Shown here piece by piece: positions 33,871-42,016 of a stretch of 64,000 nucleotides of DNA. Both the position numbers and the translations under genes were made by a program. A model generated the notes under the pieces. That model ran no database searches and was not told the DNA's origin. It saw only the letters and a list, made by a program, of their open reading frames with translations. The stretch spans positions 1 to 64,000 of the forward strand of contig CAZAJG010000005.1 of assembly GCA_964485405.1 (NCBI GenBank). The letters are read 5' to 3'. This DNA is from CAKZNE01 sp964485405 (GTDB lineage: Bacteria; Bacteroidota; Bacteroidia; Flavobacteriales; Schleiferiaceae). Numbering within the stretch: position 1 is the first letter of the stretch; the number at the start of each line of letters is the position of its first letter.

Positions 33871-34617
33871 GTGAAAGTTATTTCTGGCATATTAAGCTCT
33901 TTATGGAAGGTATGGTTTTACACCACCATTGTGATTGCGATAATCGTTTTATCCCCTTTTATCTTAATCACTTCTATAACGCCAAAGTGGTATCCACAGT
34001 TTTTTGTGTTTGCCAGAATATGGGCTTGGATTGTACTCCTTTTATCGGGTTTATGGCCGTCCGTAAAATGGATGGAGAGGCCGATTAAAGACAGAACCTA
34101 TATTCTCTGTGCAAACCATACGAGTATGGCAGATATCATGATGACCCTAGCTTTATTCCCGAACTGCTTTCTTTTCATTGGAAAAAAGGAATTGACCAAA
34201 TTGCCTTTATTTGGATACTTCTATAAGCGAACAAATATTTTGGTAGACAGGAAAAGCCTGAGCAGCAGAAAGGATGTTTTTCTAAGAGCAGGACAAAAAT
34301 TAGATGAAGGGATTGGTGTTTGTATCTACCCAGAGGGAGGGGTTCCTAAGGAAAACATTGTGCTAGCTCCTTTCAAAGCTGGAGCTTTTAAACTAGCGGT
34401 GGAAAAAAAGATTTCTATTATTCCGATTACATATCTTGACAATAAAAGACATTTACCTTTTACCTTTGCCAAAGGTTTTCCCGGTCAAGTAAGAGCGATT
34501 GTGCATCCTTTTTTGGACGCTAAGTCGGAGTCAAATGACGAGGTAGGAAGACTAAGAGAAGATTGTTATAAGATCATTCATTCCGCTCTGATGAGTGCTA
34601 AAACTGATAAAGGATGA
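33871..34617 (+). CDS. plsC: 1-acyl-sn-glycerol-3-phosphate acyltransferase
   Basis: Adds the second acyl chain to lysophosphatidic acid at the inner membrane. 248 residues; GTG start. Two N-terminal hydrophobic segments (about 8-32 and 45-65) are followed by the acyltransferase motifs NHTSMADIMM (block I, His-x4-Asp), KRTNILVDRKS, and YPEGGVPKE (block III). The next gene, gatC, begins in an ATGA overlap. Confidence 0.93.
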   Translation: MKVISGILSSLWKVWFYTTIVIAIIVLSPFILITSITPKWYPQFFVFARIWAWIVLLLSGLWPSVKWMERPIKDRTYILCANHTSMADIMMTLALFPNCFLFIGKKELTKLPLFGYFYKRTNILVDRKSLSSRKDVFLRAGQKLDEGIGVCIYPEGGVPKENIVLAPFKAGAFKLAVEKKISIIPITYLDNKRHLPFTFAKGFPGQVRAIVHPFLDAKSESNDEVGRLREDCYKIIHSALMSAKTDKG

Positions 34618-34907
34618 AATTAGATAAAAAAGAAGTGGAGAAACTGGCTCACCTTTCGAGACTTGAGTTTAGTGAGAAAGAAAAGGAGGAGATGATTGAG
34701 GATATGGATAAGATCCTGGGTTTTGTAGAAAAGATAAATGAATTGGACTTAGAGGGCGTAAAACCGTTGGTTTATATGACTGAAGAGACCAATGTTTTAA
34801 GAAAGGATGAAGTGCTTGATGAAGTAGGAAAGGATAAGGCGCTAAGAAATGCTCCAGACAAAGACTCTGACTACTTTAGAGTGCCTAAAGTGGTGAAAAG
34901 AAAATAA
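34614..34907 (+). CDS. gatC: Asp/Glu-tRNA amidotransferase subunit C
   Basis: 97-residue subunit stabilising GatA and GatB in the enzyme that amidates mischarged Glu-tRNA-Gln or Asp-tRNA-Asn. Signature: KEVEKLAHLSRLEFSEKEKE at the N-terminus, DKILGFVEKINELDLEGVKPL, and a C-terminal FRVPKVV. Since asnS is present at 4704, the likely cell need is Gln-tRNA-Gln formation. gatA/gatB are not adjacent. Overlaps plsC by 4 bp; a terminator follows. Confidence 0.95.
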   Translation: MKLDKKEVEKLAHLSRLEFSEKEKEEMIEDMDKILGFVEKINELDLEGVKPLVYMTEETNVLRKDEVLDEVGKDKALRNAPDKDSDYFRVPKVVKRK

Positions 34908-34939
34908 GAGTAGGATAAGCACATAATTATGCTATAAAC

Positions 34940-34970
34940 AAAAAAGGGTTCCTTATTGGAACCCTTTTTT
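34940..34970. terminator. Bidirectional intrinsic terminator between gatC and gdhA
   Basis: Perfect 13-bp stem AAAAAAGGGTTCC / GGAACCCTTTTTT with a TTATT loop; T-runs on both sides suit both converging transcripts. Confidence 0.92.
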
Positions 34971-34988
34971 TATTCTGTATATGAGGAT

Positions 34989-36341
34989 TTATACCAATCC
35001 TTGATCAAGCATTGAGTCTGCAACTTTAACAAATCCAGCAATGTTTGCACCTTTTACATAGTTTACAAAACCATTCTCTTCTTTTCCATAATGCATACAT
35101 GCGCTATGGATATCTTTCATAATATCATGTAATCTACCATCTACTTCTTCTCTTGTCCAAGACAAACGAAGACTGTTTTGAGACATTTCTAAACCAGAAG
35201 TAGCTACACCACCAGCATTGGATGCCTTACCTGGAGCAAAAAGGATTTCAGCTTTGTGGAAAGCTTCTACAGCCTCAGGTGTACAGGGCATGTTAGCACC
35301 TTCTGCAACGGCCATCGTTCCATTCTCTAAAAGAGCTTTTGCATCTTCCCCATTTAACTCATTTTGAGTAGCACAAGGCAGCGCTATATCACAGTTGGTA
35401 TGCCAAGGTGTTTTTCCGGCATGGAACTCACAGCCAAACTCATCTGCGTATTCTTTAATACGCCCCCTTCTATTATTTTTAAGATCCATGATAAAGGCTA
35501 GTTTATCTGAATCAATTCCATCTTTATCATAAATATAACCCGAAGAATCTGAAGCCGTAACCACGGTTGCTCCTAATTCAGTTGCTTTTTCAATAGCATA
35601 TTGAGCTACATTTCCTGATCCGGAAACCACAACTGTTTTTCCATCAAAAGAATTTCCTTTTGCAGTTAACATTTCTTGGGCAAAATACACAGTACCATAA
35701 CCTGTAGCTTCTGGACGAATTAAGGATCCACCCCAGTTTCTTCCTTTTCCGGTAAGTACTCCGGTAAATTCGTTTCTTAACCTTTTGTATTGACCAAACA
35801 TATAGCCAATTTCTCTTCCGCCAACACCAATATCTCCCGCGGGTACATCCGTGTTTGCTCCAATATGACGTTGAAGTTCAGTCATAAAAGACTGGCAAAA
35901 CTTCATCACTTCGTTGTCTGATTTCCCTTTAGGGTTAAAGTCAGCACCACCTTTACCACCACCCATTGGGAGTGTAGTGAGTGAGTTTTTGAAAATCTGC
36001 TCAAAACCTAAAAACTTCAAAATCGATAGGTTTACACTTGGATGAAAGCGAAGCCCTCCTTTATAAGGTCCAATAGCGGAGTTAAACTCTACTCGGTAAC
36101 CACGGTTTACCTGAACATTTCCTTCATCATCTAACCAAGGCACTCTAAACATTAGAACGCGCTCTGGTTCAACAATTCTTTCAAGGATTTTTGCTTCCTT
36201 ATATTTTGGGTGTTCTTCAATAAATGGAATTACTGTTTCTGCTACTTCCTCAACAGCTTGTAAAAATTCAGGCTCATGTGGGTTTGTAGCTTTCACATTC
36301 TCCATGAATGCGTTAATCTGGTCTTTGAATTTTTCAGACAT
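34989..36341 (-). CDS. gdhA: Glutamate dehydrogenase (probably NADP-specific)
   Basis: Reversible reductive amination of 2-oxoglutarate. 450 residues, the hexameric family size. Catalytic region PYKGGLRFHPSVNLSILKFLGFEQIFKNSL with PMGGGKGGADF (active Lys), nucleotide-binding fold VVVSGSGNVAQYAIEKA, and NMPCTPEAVEAF. The first half matches the E. coli GdhA type, suggesting NADP use, though this is inferred. A TACATTTG promoter element lies 33 bp upstream. Confidence 0.96.
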   Translation of the reverse strand: MSEKFKDQINAFMENVKATNPHEPEFLQAVEEVAETVIPFIEEHPKYKEAKILERIVEPERVLMFRVPWLDDEGNVQVNRGYRVEFNSAIGPYKGGLRFHPSVNLSILKFLGFEQIFKNSLTTLPMGGGKGGADFNPKGKSDNEVMKFCQSFMTELQRHIGANTDVPAGDIGVGGREIGYMFGQYKRLRNEFTGVLTGKGRNWGGSLIRPEATGYGTVYFAQEMLTAKGNSFDGKTVVVSGSGNVAQYAIEKATELGATVVTASDSSGYIYDKDGIDSDKLAFIMDLKNNRRGRIKEYADEFGCEFHAGKTPWHTNCDIALPCATQNELNGEDAKALLENGTMAVAEGANMPCTPEAVEAFHKAEILFAPGKASNAGGVATSGLEMSQNSLRLSWTREEVDGRLHDIMKDIHSACMHYGKEENGFVNYVKGANIAGFVKVADSMLDQGLV

Positions 36342-36373
36342 AGCGATATAATCAATAAGGTGATTTAACAGGG

Positions 36374-36381
36374 CAAATGTA
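36374..36381 (-). promoter_or_regulatory. Candidate gdhA promoter, -7 element
   Basis: Reads TACATTTG leftward, identical to the element before dxs; 32 bp from the gdhA ATG. Confidence 0.5.
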
Positions 36382-36482
36382 GATTTTTTTGTGATTAAAA
36401 AGTATGTGTATTTAAAAAGCTGATCAGGGCGATTTGAAGTTTTTATTTGGTCGCCAAACTGTCAAAACAAAGTGGATAGTTT

Positions 36483-36490
36483 TACTTTTG
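36483..36490 (+). promoter_or_regulatory. Candidate purD promoter, -7 element
   Basis: TACTTTTG, identical to the plsC element, 21 bp before the purD ATG in the divergent gdhA-purD region. No PurR-like site or guanine riboswitch is evident. Confidence 0.5.
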
Positions 36491-36511
36491 CTCAAAATCT
36501 GAAATTCCATC

Positions 36512-37780
36512 ATGAATATTTTAATATTAGGTAGCGGAGGACGAGAGCATGCAATAGCTTGGAAAGTAGCGCAAAGCAATTTATGTACAAAGCTTTTTGT
36601 AGGACCCGGAAATGCAGGTACTTCATCTGTAGCGGAAAATGTGGCGTTAAACCCAAACGATTTTGAGGCTGTAAGTGATTTCTGCTTGAATAATGCTATT
36701 GAAATGGTTGTTGTAGGGCCAGAAGATCCTTTGGTTAATGGAATTAAAGATTATTTTAAGGCAAACCCAAAGATTAGCTCAATAGCGGTAATTGGCCCGG
36801 ATGCGAAGGCTGCTCAAATGGAGGGGAGTAAGGATTTTTCTAAAGAATTTATGGCGGAATTTGGGATACCCACAGCTGCTTATAAAAGCTTTACACCTGA
36901 GACGCTGGAGGAGGGGAAGTCGTTTTTGGAAACCCTAAAACCACCTTTCGTACTGAAAGCGGATGGTTTAGCTGCAGGTAAAGGAGTATTGATTCTGGAA
37001 GAATTGGATGAAGCAAAGTTGGAGCTTGAATCTATGCTTTCCGGTAAATTTGGTGACGCAAGCTCCAAAGTAGTTATTGAAGAGTTTTTAGACGGAATAG
37101 AGTTCTCTGTTTTTGCCCTTACAGACGGTAAGGACTACAAAATACTGCCGGTAGCAAAGGATTACAAACGGATAGGAGAAGGAGATATAGGTCTTAATAC
37201 TGGAGGCATGGGAGCCGTTTCTCCTGTACCTTTTGTAGACGATACTTTGATGCAAAAAGTGGAGGAAAGAATTATTAAGCCTACTATTAAAGGAATAGGA
37301 GGCAGAGGCATGGACTACTCCGGTTTTGTGTTTTTTGGATTAATCAGTGTAAAAGGTGAGCCTTTTGTAATTGAATATAATGTAAGAATGGGTGATCCGG
37401 AAACGGAAGTTGTAATACCAAGAATTCAAGGAGACCTGCTAAAAGTTTTAGCTTCTCTTTCAAAAGGAGAATTGGGAAACACTGTTCTGAATGAAGACCC
37501 CAGGTTTGCCACTACCGTAATGACAGTTTCAGAAGGATATCCAGAGGCTTATGAAAAAGGAAAATCCATTGCAGGTTTAGATGCTGTTTCTGAAAGTATC
37601 ATATTCCATGCAGGAACAAAACAGCAGGAAGAATCCATTGTAACAAATGGAGGAAGAGTAATGGCTTTCACATCCTACGGAGAATCCATGAAGGAAGCAT
37701 TGAATAAAAGCTACTCATCCATCAAGAAAGTGTGTTTTGACGGGATTACTTTTAGAAAGGATATAGGCTTTGACCTATAA
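36512..37780 (+). CDS. purD: Phosphoribosylamine-glycine ligase (GAR synthetase)
   Basis: Second step of purine synthesis, joining glycine to phosphoribosylamine with ATP. 422 residues. N-terminal MNILILGSGGREHAIAWKVA, ATP-grasp loop LKADGLAAGKGVLI, VIEEFLDGIEFSVFALTDG, YKRIGEGDIGLNTGGMGAVSP, and FGLI-EYNVRMGDPETEVV for metal binding. It stands alone; other pur genes are not nearby. Its stop is immediately followed by the convergent stop of a small membrane protein gene. Confidence 0.97.
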   Translation: MNILILGSGGREHAIAWKVAQSNLCTKLFVGPGNAGTSSVAENVALNPNDFEAVSDFCLNNAIEMVVVGPEDPLVNGIKDYFKANPKISSIAVIGPDAKAAQMEGSKDFSKEFMAEFGIPTAAYKSFTPETLEEGKSFLETLKPPFVLKADGLAAGKGVLILEELDEAKLELESMLSGKFGDASSKVVIEEFLDGIEFSVFALTDGKDYKILPVAKDYKRIGEGDIGLNTGGMGAVSPVPFVDDTLMQKVEERIIKPTIKGIGGRGMDYSGFVFFGLISVKGEPFVIEYNVRMGDPETEVVIPRIQGDLLKVLASLSKGELGNTVLNEDPRFATTVMTVSEGYPEAYEKGKSIAGLDAVSESIIFHAGTKQQEESIVTNGGRVMAFTSYGESMKEALNKSYSSIKKVCFDGITFRKDIGFDL

Positions 37781-37951
37781 TTATTTTTCTCCGGCTTGAG
37801 CGTGCTTTCTCATTTGACCCATCCAGTAAAGAAAGAGAACAGAGCCAATGGCTAAGAAAATGAAGTTTGGAAGATTACCTAAAACTGGTAATATCTCAAA
37901 TGTTGAAAGCAGAAAGTCTCCAAGACCTTCGATGATATCTTTAACTTGCAT
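37781..37951 (-). CDS. Small membrane protein, DUF6341-like
   Basis: 56-residue protein MQVKDIIEGLGDFLLSTFEI..., with one transmembrane segment (PNFIFLAIGSVLFLYWMGQM) and a charged tail (RKHAQAGEK). The IGSVLFLYWMGQMRKxxxAGE pattern resembles the DUF6341 family of Flavobacteriia, which from memory is encoded next to DUF6427 proteins and purD, exactly as here. Function unknown. It abuts the purD stop and has a TAATTTTG promoter element 21 bp upstream of its ATG. Confidence 0.75.
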   Translation of the reverse strand: MQVKDIIEGLGDFLLSTFEILPVLGNLPNFIFLAIGSVLFLYWMGQMRKHAQAGEK

Positions 37952-37957
37952 CTTTAA

Positions 37958-37980
37958 CTAAAATTTGAGCCCCAAAATTA
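37958..37980. promoter_or_regulatory. Overlapping divergent promoters of the DUF6341/DUF6427 pair
   Basis: Leftward TAATTTTG at 37973-37980 (exact consensus) and rightward TAAAATTTG at 37958-37966 (one extra base) face each other in the 42-bp gap. The predicted start points nearly coincide, so polymerase could not use both at once. Confidence 0.4.
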
Positions 37981-37993
37981 GATAAAAAGGCTT

Positions 37994-38944
37994 ATGCTTA
38001 CAAGGTTATTTAACAACTTAAGTTTACAATCTGGTATTTCGGCCTTTATCACTGTTTTCGGTTTGGCGGTTTGGGTAGGTTTGAGCTCAGATTTAGATGC
38101 AGCAAGTACTTCGCTACCCGGCCTTGATAATCTTATAAGCCCAAGTCTGTTTAAAGGATTTGTAATTTTCTCTATTCCAGTTATAAGTTTGATTTTCAAT
38201 CGATTGTTTAATGCAGTTGGTGTTCTAAAAAGCAGTTACCATATTCTGGTTATCAGCGGAATACAACTTTTGCTATTTTTTTACAGCTCCTTAAACTTGA
38301 GTGTTTTGTTGATGCTATGGTTGGTCGTGTTCCTGTATCAAAAAATATTCAATCTAAATAATGTGGGAGATCCACGGCCCAATATTTTCTCAGCCGGTAC
38401 ACTTATTGGTTTAAGTTCACTCGTAGTCCCGGAAAGTATATTTATGCTCCTATTGATTTGGACAGCGCTATTTGTTTATCGAATGCCATCGATCAAAAAC
38501 TTCGTCATCCCACTTTTAGGAATTTTTAGTGTTTACTTTCTTTTCTTTTCAGCCTTCTTTTTCCTTTCTGAGTTCGACTTTGTAGAGTTTTTATTATTGC
38601 ACCTGAAGAGTATACGCTTCGATATTACTACCTATGACTTAAACAAACCTTTATGGCTGATTCCCTTTCTAGTAAGTTTGATATGGGCAGCGTATGAGTT
38701 GGTTTTAAATATTAGTAAAGCTACCGTTTTCAAAAGGCAAATATTAACACTCGGCCTGAGCTTGATTACTATACTTTTTCTGATTGCGCCTACCTTGGAG
38801 AACTCGGAAATGTTACTTATGCTTACGGTTTTCCCAATAAGTATATTACAAGCTAACTTGATTTTGAGAACGGAAAAATGGTGGGTACAAGATTTGATTT
38901 ATTTTCTTATTCTAACCGGATTATTGCTCCAGATAATAATCTAA
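37994..38944 (+). CDS. DUF6427-like polytopic membrane protein
   Basis: 316 residues with about ten hydrophobic segments spread over the whole length, for example GISAFITVFGLAVWVGLSS, LLLFFYSSLNLSVLLMLWLV, FVIPLLGIFSVYFLFFSAFF and the C-terminal DLIYFLILTGLLLQIII. The segment VFLYQKIFNLNN and the position beside purD and the DUF6341-like gene fit the DUF6427 family of Flavobacteriia. No function is known and no catalytic motif is visible. It ends 3 bp before the convergent thioesterase stop. Confidence 0.75.
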   Translation: MLTRLFNNLSLQSGISAFITVFGLAVWVGLSSDLDAASTSLPGLDNLISPSLFKGFVIFSIPVISLIFNRLFNAVGVLKSSYHILVISGIQLLLFFYSSLNLSVLLMLWLVVFLYQKIFNLNNVGDPRPNIFSAGTLIGLSSLVVPESIFMLLLIWTALFVYRMPSIKNFVIPLLGIFSVYFLFFSAFFFLSEFDFVEFLLLHLKSIRFDITTYDLNKPLWLIPFLVSLIWAAYELVLNISKATVFKRQILTLGLSLITILFLIAPTLENSEMLLMLTVFPISILQANLILRTEKWWVQDLIYFLILTGLLLQIII

Positions 38945-38947
38945 AAG

Positions 38948-39484
38948 TTATTTGGTTTCCTCTTCGTCTTCAAAGAAGAGTGCCTTTAGTTCAGTTGCTT
39001 CAGAGGGCTTCATTTTTCCGCCAAGAATAAGTGAGAGCTGTTTCCTTCTCAATGCACCTTCAAAACGAATCTTTTCTATTTTTGTTTCCGGTTCAATGGG
39101 TGGAATGTTTATAGGATTTCCTAATTGATCAACGGCTACAAATGTATAGATGGCTTCATTCGCCTTACTTTTTTTACCAGCAATAGTTTGATCTTCAATA
39201 TAAACATCAACAAAAACCTCCATGCTAGAAGTAAACGCTCTAGAAACAGATGCCTCCAGAGTAACAATACTACCTTGTGGAATAGGCTGGTTAAAAGATA
39301 CGTTGTTTACAGAAGCGGTAACCACAATTCTTTTACAATGACGATGAGCAGCAATAGCAGAAGCACGATCCATCCAGCTTAAAAGTTCCCCTCCAAAAAG
39401 ATTGTGAAGGTTATTGGTGTGGTTTGGAAGCACAATTTCAGTAACAATCGTTCTTGACTCGCTTGGAGTTTTGGATTTCATCAT
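38948..39484 (-). CDS. Hotdog-fold acyl-CoA thioesterase (YciA-like)
   Basis: 178 residues. The hotdog signature LHNLFGGELLSWMDRASAIAAHRH and VVTASVNNVSFNQPIPQGSIVTL fits YciA/BACH acyl-CoA hydrolases, which cleave CoA thioesters in the cytoplasm. A C-terminal tail of about 40 residues (RRKQLSLILGGKMKPSEATE) is rich in charged residues. It lies 23 bp after the HU/SPOR gene on the same strand but has its own TATTTTTG promoter element and a 16-bp palindrome overlapping it. Confidence 0.9.
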   Translation of the reverse strand: MMKSKTPSESRTIVTEIVLPNHTNNLHNLFGGELLSWMDRASAIAAHRHCKRIVVTASVNNVSFNQPIPQGSIVTLEASVSRAFTSSMEVFVDVYIEDQTIAGKKSKANEAIYTFVAVDQLGNPINIPPIEPETKIEKIRFEGALRRKQLSLILGGKMKPSEATELKALFFEDEEETK

Positions 39485-39497
39485 CGGAAATTTCAGA

Positions 39498-39519
39498 CAA
39501 AAATACGCTAATTAGCGTA
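39498..39519 (-). promoter_or_regulatory. Thioesterase promoter with 16-bp perfect palindrome
   Basis: Leftward -7 element TATTTTTG at 39498-39505, and directly upstream the perfect palindrome TACGCTAATTAGCGTA at 39504-39519, which overlaps the last codons and stop of the HU/SPOR gene. Size and place fit a dimeric repressor operator. The regulator is unknown. Confidence 0.5.
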
Positions 39520-40554
39520 AATCCATGCGCCAGAATTCACCTCATTTTTGATAGAAGTTAATTCTGCTCTAGCAGCTTCAGGGCTTGAAAAATTACCAAT
39601 AGCTACTCTAGAAAAACGAGAGTCTCCTTCCGCCACATAGGCGTCATAACCTTTAGCCTTTAATGCTAAAGCATATTTAGAGGCATTGTTAGAAAGCTTA
39701 AATGAACCCACAACAATGTGGAAGCCAGAAGTTATGCCACTCGCGCTCTTTTGTTGTACAGGCAAATCCACACTTTCAGTAAGGACTTCTTTTTCCGTTG
39801 CAATGGGTGTATCTATCGTTTTTACAACCGCAGTAGGTTCAGACTCTGATAGTATATCACCATCATCCGTTACTTCCTTTGCTGTAGAAGGAACATTATC
39901 CTCGATTCCCTCAGAAGAAAAGTAAGAATAAGGACTTAAGCCAGAGAGGTTATCATCTTTTTGATGCGTGCCGAAATAAATGCCTGCTGAAATACTTAAA
40001 CCTACAAAGGCGGTTACAGCGGCAGCTCTAAACAAGGTAGGAGCTAATTTTTTGCTCTGTACCTTTTTCGTTTTTTCTGGAATATGCTTGTCTATAGCTT
40101 TATGAATGGCTTGTTTGATTTCAATCTCTCTTTGAATACCGGAGGTTCGAAATATATTTAAACCATAAGAAGCTTTGTCGTAATTGATTTCAATAGCAGG
40201 GTTAAATTGAACCTTGGCAGCATTATCCAGATACAATCTGCCAATACCTGGTAGATTCACTTTTTTACCCGCACTTAAAATTCTCTTCCAACTTCTAATA
40301 GAAATAGAAATGCTCTCTAAAGCTTGTGTATAGGATATGGACTCATGTACACTTATAGCCTGAGCGAGTAAGCCATCATTTTCTTTAATGCTCGAATTAA
40401 AAGCCACCCTCTTAGATGTAGGGCGTAACATATTTGTGCTAGGGTTTACTTCTGCTGCATATTGACGTGTAATGAATGCCCCGAATTCGGGCAGAATTAC
40501 ACACTCGTGATCAAATAGTAAACGGCTTATATGTTTGTCAATAGTAACATTCAT
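39508..40554 (-). CDS. HU-CCDC81-type / SPOR domain membrane protein
   Basis: 348 residues in four parts. Residues 1-130 resemble the tandem bacterial HU-CCDC81 domains (IDKHISRLLFDHECVILPEFGAFI and later VNLPGIGRLYLD). A basic helix precedes one transmembrane segment at about 172-195. An acidic Ser/Thr/Glu-rich periplasmic linker spans about 200-270. A C-terminal SPOR domain covers 272-348 (HIVVGSFKLSNNASKYALAL, YDAYVAEGDSRFSRVAIGNF). SPOR domains bind denuded glycan of septal peptidoglycan; HU-like folds bind DNA or protein. The predicted topology puts the HU part in the cytoplasm and SPOR at the wall. Own promoter at 40562-40569. Confidence 0.85.
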   Translation of the reverse strand: MNVTIDKHISRLLFDHECVILPEFGAFITRQYAAEVNPSTNMLRPTSKRVAFNSSIKENDGLLAQAISVHESISYTQALESISISIRSWKRILSAGKKVNLPGIGRLYLDNAAKVQFNPAIEINYDKASYGLNIFRTSGIQREIEIKQAIHKAIDKHIPEKTKKVQSKKLAPTLFRAAAVTAFVGLSISAGIYFGTHQKDDNLSGLSPYSYFSSEGIEDNVPSTAKEVTDDGDILSESEPTAVVKTIDTPIATEKEVLTESVDLPVQQKSASGITSGFHIVVGSFKLSNNASKYALALKAKGYDAYVAEGDSRFSRVAIGNFSSPEAARAELTSIKNEVNSGAWIYAN

Positions 40555-40561
40555 AGATAAG

Positions 40562-40569
40562 CAAAGATA
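40562..40569 (-). promoter_or_regulatory. Candidate promoter of the HU/SPOR gene, -7 element
   Basis: Reads TATCTTTG leftward, identical to the DUF177 element; it ends 7 bp before the ATG, so the mRNA would be almost leaderless. Confidence 0.5.
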
Positions 40570-40588
40570 AAAATTCCCACATTATCCG

Positions 40589-42016
40589 TTAAAGCCTAAA
40601 GGAAAAACCGCTAAAAAGAAGAAACTGATGGTGATAGGTTTCTACACCATCCATATCTGTATTAGGGGTAAGACCGTAAAAAATTGTAGGGCTTACGTGT
40701 AATCTTAAGCGATTGGTAATGGCGTACCCTAGGTTTGGACCTGCGTTTAGCTGTAAAGACCAAGTGTTGGGATCAAGCCCGTCATAATCTTCAATATCTC
40801 CATTTGGGTATTCAAGTTTTACCGTACTACTGCTCAATATTCGGGCATTTAGTCCCATTTGTGCTTTAATTTGGAATCGGCCATCTAAAAGATAATAGGC
40901 AACACCCACGGGTATTTCTACAAATTGATACTGTTGCTGAATGTTTGGTAGAAGAATGAATTGACCGGCCTCTGTAGAGGGTGAAACTTGACTGAAGGAG
41001 TTAGGCGTATCAAATTTTATACTTCCATACGAGGTGTTTCCAACAAGTTCATCCGGTTGGCTAGTGATGCTATTATTAGGTTCATCTGCCTCAAGAATAA
41101 TATTATTGCTAGTTTGATTCCAATTATTCACCATGATACCAGCCGTATATTCAAACCGGTTTTCGGCTTTGTAAGCCAAAGTAATACCCGCAGCATAGGC
41201 GTTTTCTAAACGTTCGTTTTGAACATTGTTTGAGATAGCATTATCCGCCTTGTCGTAGCGTACATTTCTAAAAGGAACGGTTGGGCCACCCATTAAACCC
41301 AATTCAAACCTGGATGATTCCATTTTCCTTTTTGGAAACCGATTTGGGTCCACTACCGCATAGGAGGGAGTATAGTTTTGTTTGCTATTATCATCCTCAG
41401 AAAGCAATAAGGTGTTGTTGTTATCTAGGGTTTCTAAAGTAATACTAGGTGTTGGCTTTGGTAATAAATCCAACGGAACTGGAAGGGTGGTTTCCTCTTC
41501 TGAGTTTACAGCATAACCATTCTGGCTAGCATTAGAAGGTGCTTTTAATTTTCGACTTTTTTGATGCTTGCGAGTTACAGCTGGAGCGACTATCTCTTCA
41601 GGAGAAGTAGCCTTTGTACTGGGAGCGACATCAATCTTTTCTGAAACAGCTTCTTCTGTTTTGGCATTTAAACTTTTAACAACATCAGAAGAATGTGCGC
41701 TGCTTGCTTCCGAACCTGAAGGGACATCCTTAGGTTTCTCAAATTCCTCTGAGCTTATTCCTGTAGACGGAGAAAGAATAAGGGAAGGCTCATTTTTATC
41801 TGAAGATACGACCTGATCGAAGTGCCAACCGGAAAAGAAAGCCAAAATAAGAGCAGCAGCAATAGCACTCCATCTTAGAATCAGGATTCGTTTCCTCCCT
41901 TTAGCCTGATCAAGTCTAGTACTAACATCCTGCCAAGCATCATGAGGAGTAGCAGCTTCAAAATTTTGAAACTTCTCCTTAAAAAGTTGATCTATGTTTT
42001 CTCTCTTATTTCCCAT
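40589..42016 (-). CDS. Putative anti-sigma/outer-membrane barrel trans-envelope protein
   Basis: 475 residues. Residues 1-43 are soluble and charged (NIDQLFKEKFQNFEAATPHDAWQD), the pattern seen at the cytoplasmic N-terminus of Bacteroidota ECF-linked membrane proteins. One transmembrane helix (44-63) follows, then a Ser/Glu/Pro/Thr-rich linker (about 70-230), then a C-terminal domain with barrel-like strands (FELGLMGGPTVPF, AAGITLAYK, RFEYTAGIMVNNW, LQLNAGPNLGYAITNRLRLHVSPTIFYGL) ending FLLFSGFSFRL. The start overlaps the end of the ECF sigma gene by 11 bp. The likely role is holding the sigma factor at the membrane; this is inferred from context. Confidence 0.78.
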   Translation of the reverse strand: MGNKRENIDQLFKEKFQNFEAATPHDAWQDVSTRLDQAKGRKRILILRWSAIAAALILAFFSGWHFDQVVSSDKNEPSLILSPSTGISSEEFEKPKDVPSGSEASSAHSSDVVKSLNAKTEEAVSEKIDVAPSTKATSPEEIVAPAVTRKHQKSRKLKAPSNASQNGYAVNSEEETTLPVPLDLLPKPTPSITLETLDNNNTLLLSEDDNSKQNYTPSYAVVDPNRFPKRKMESSRFELGLMGGPTVPFRNVRYDKADNAISNNVQNERLENAYAAGITLAYKAENRFEYTAGIMVNNWNQTSNNIILEADEPNNSITSQPDELVGNTSYGSIKFDTPNSFSQVSPSTEAGQFILLPNIQQQYQFVEIPVGVAYYLLDGRFQIKAQMGLNARILSSSTVKLEYPNGDIEDYDGLDPNTWSLQLNAGPNLGYAITNRLRLHVSPTIFYGLTPNTDMDGVETYHHQFLLFSGFSFRL

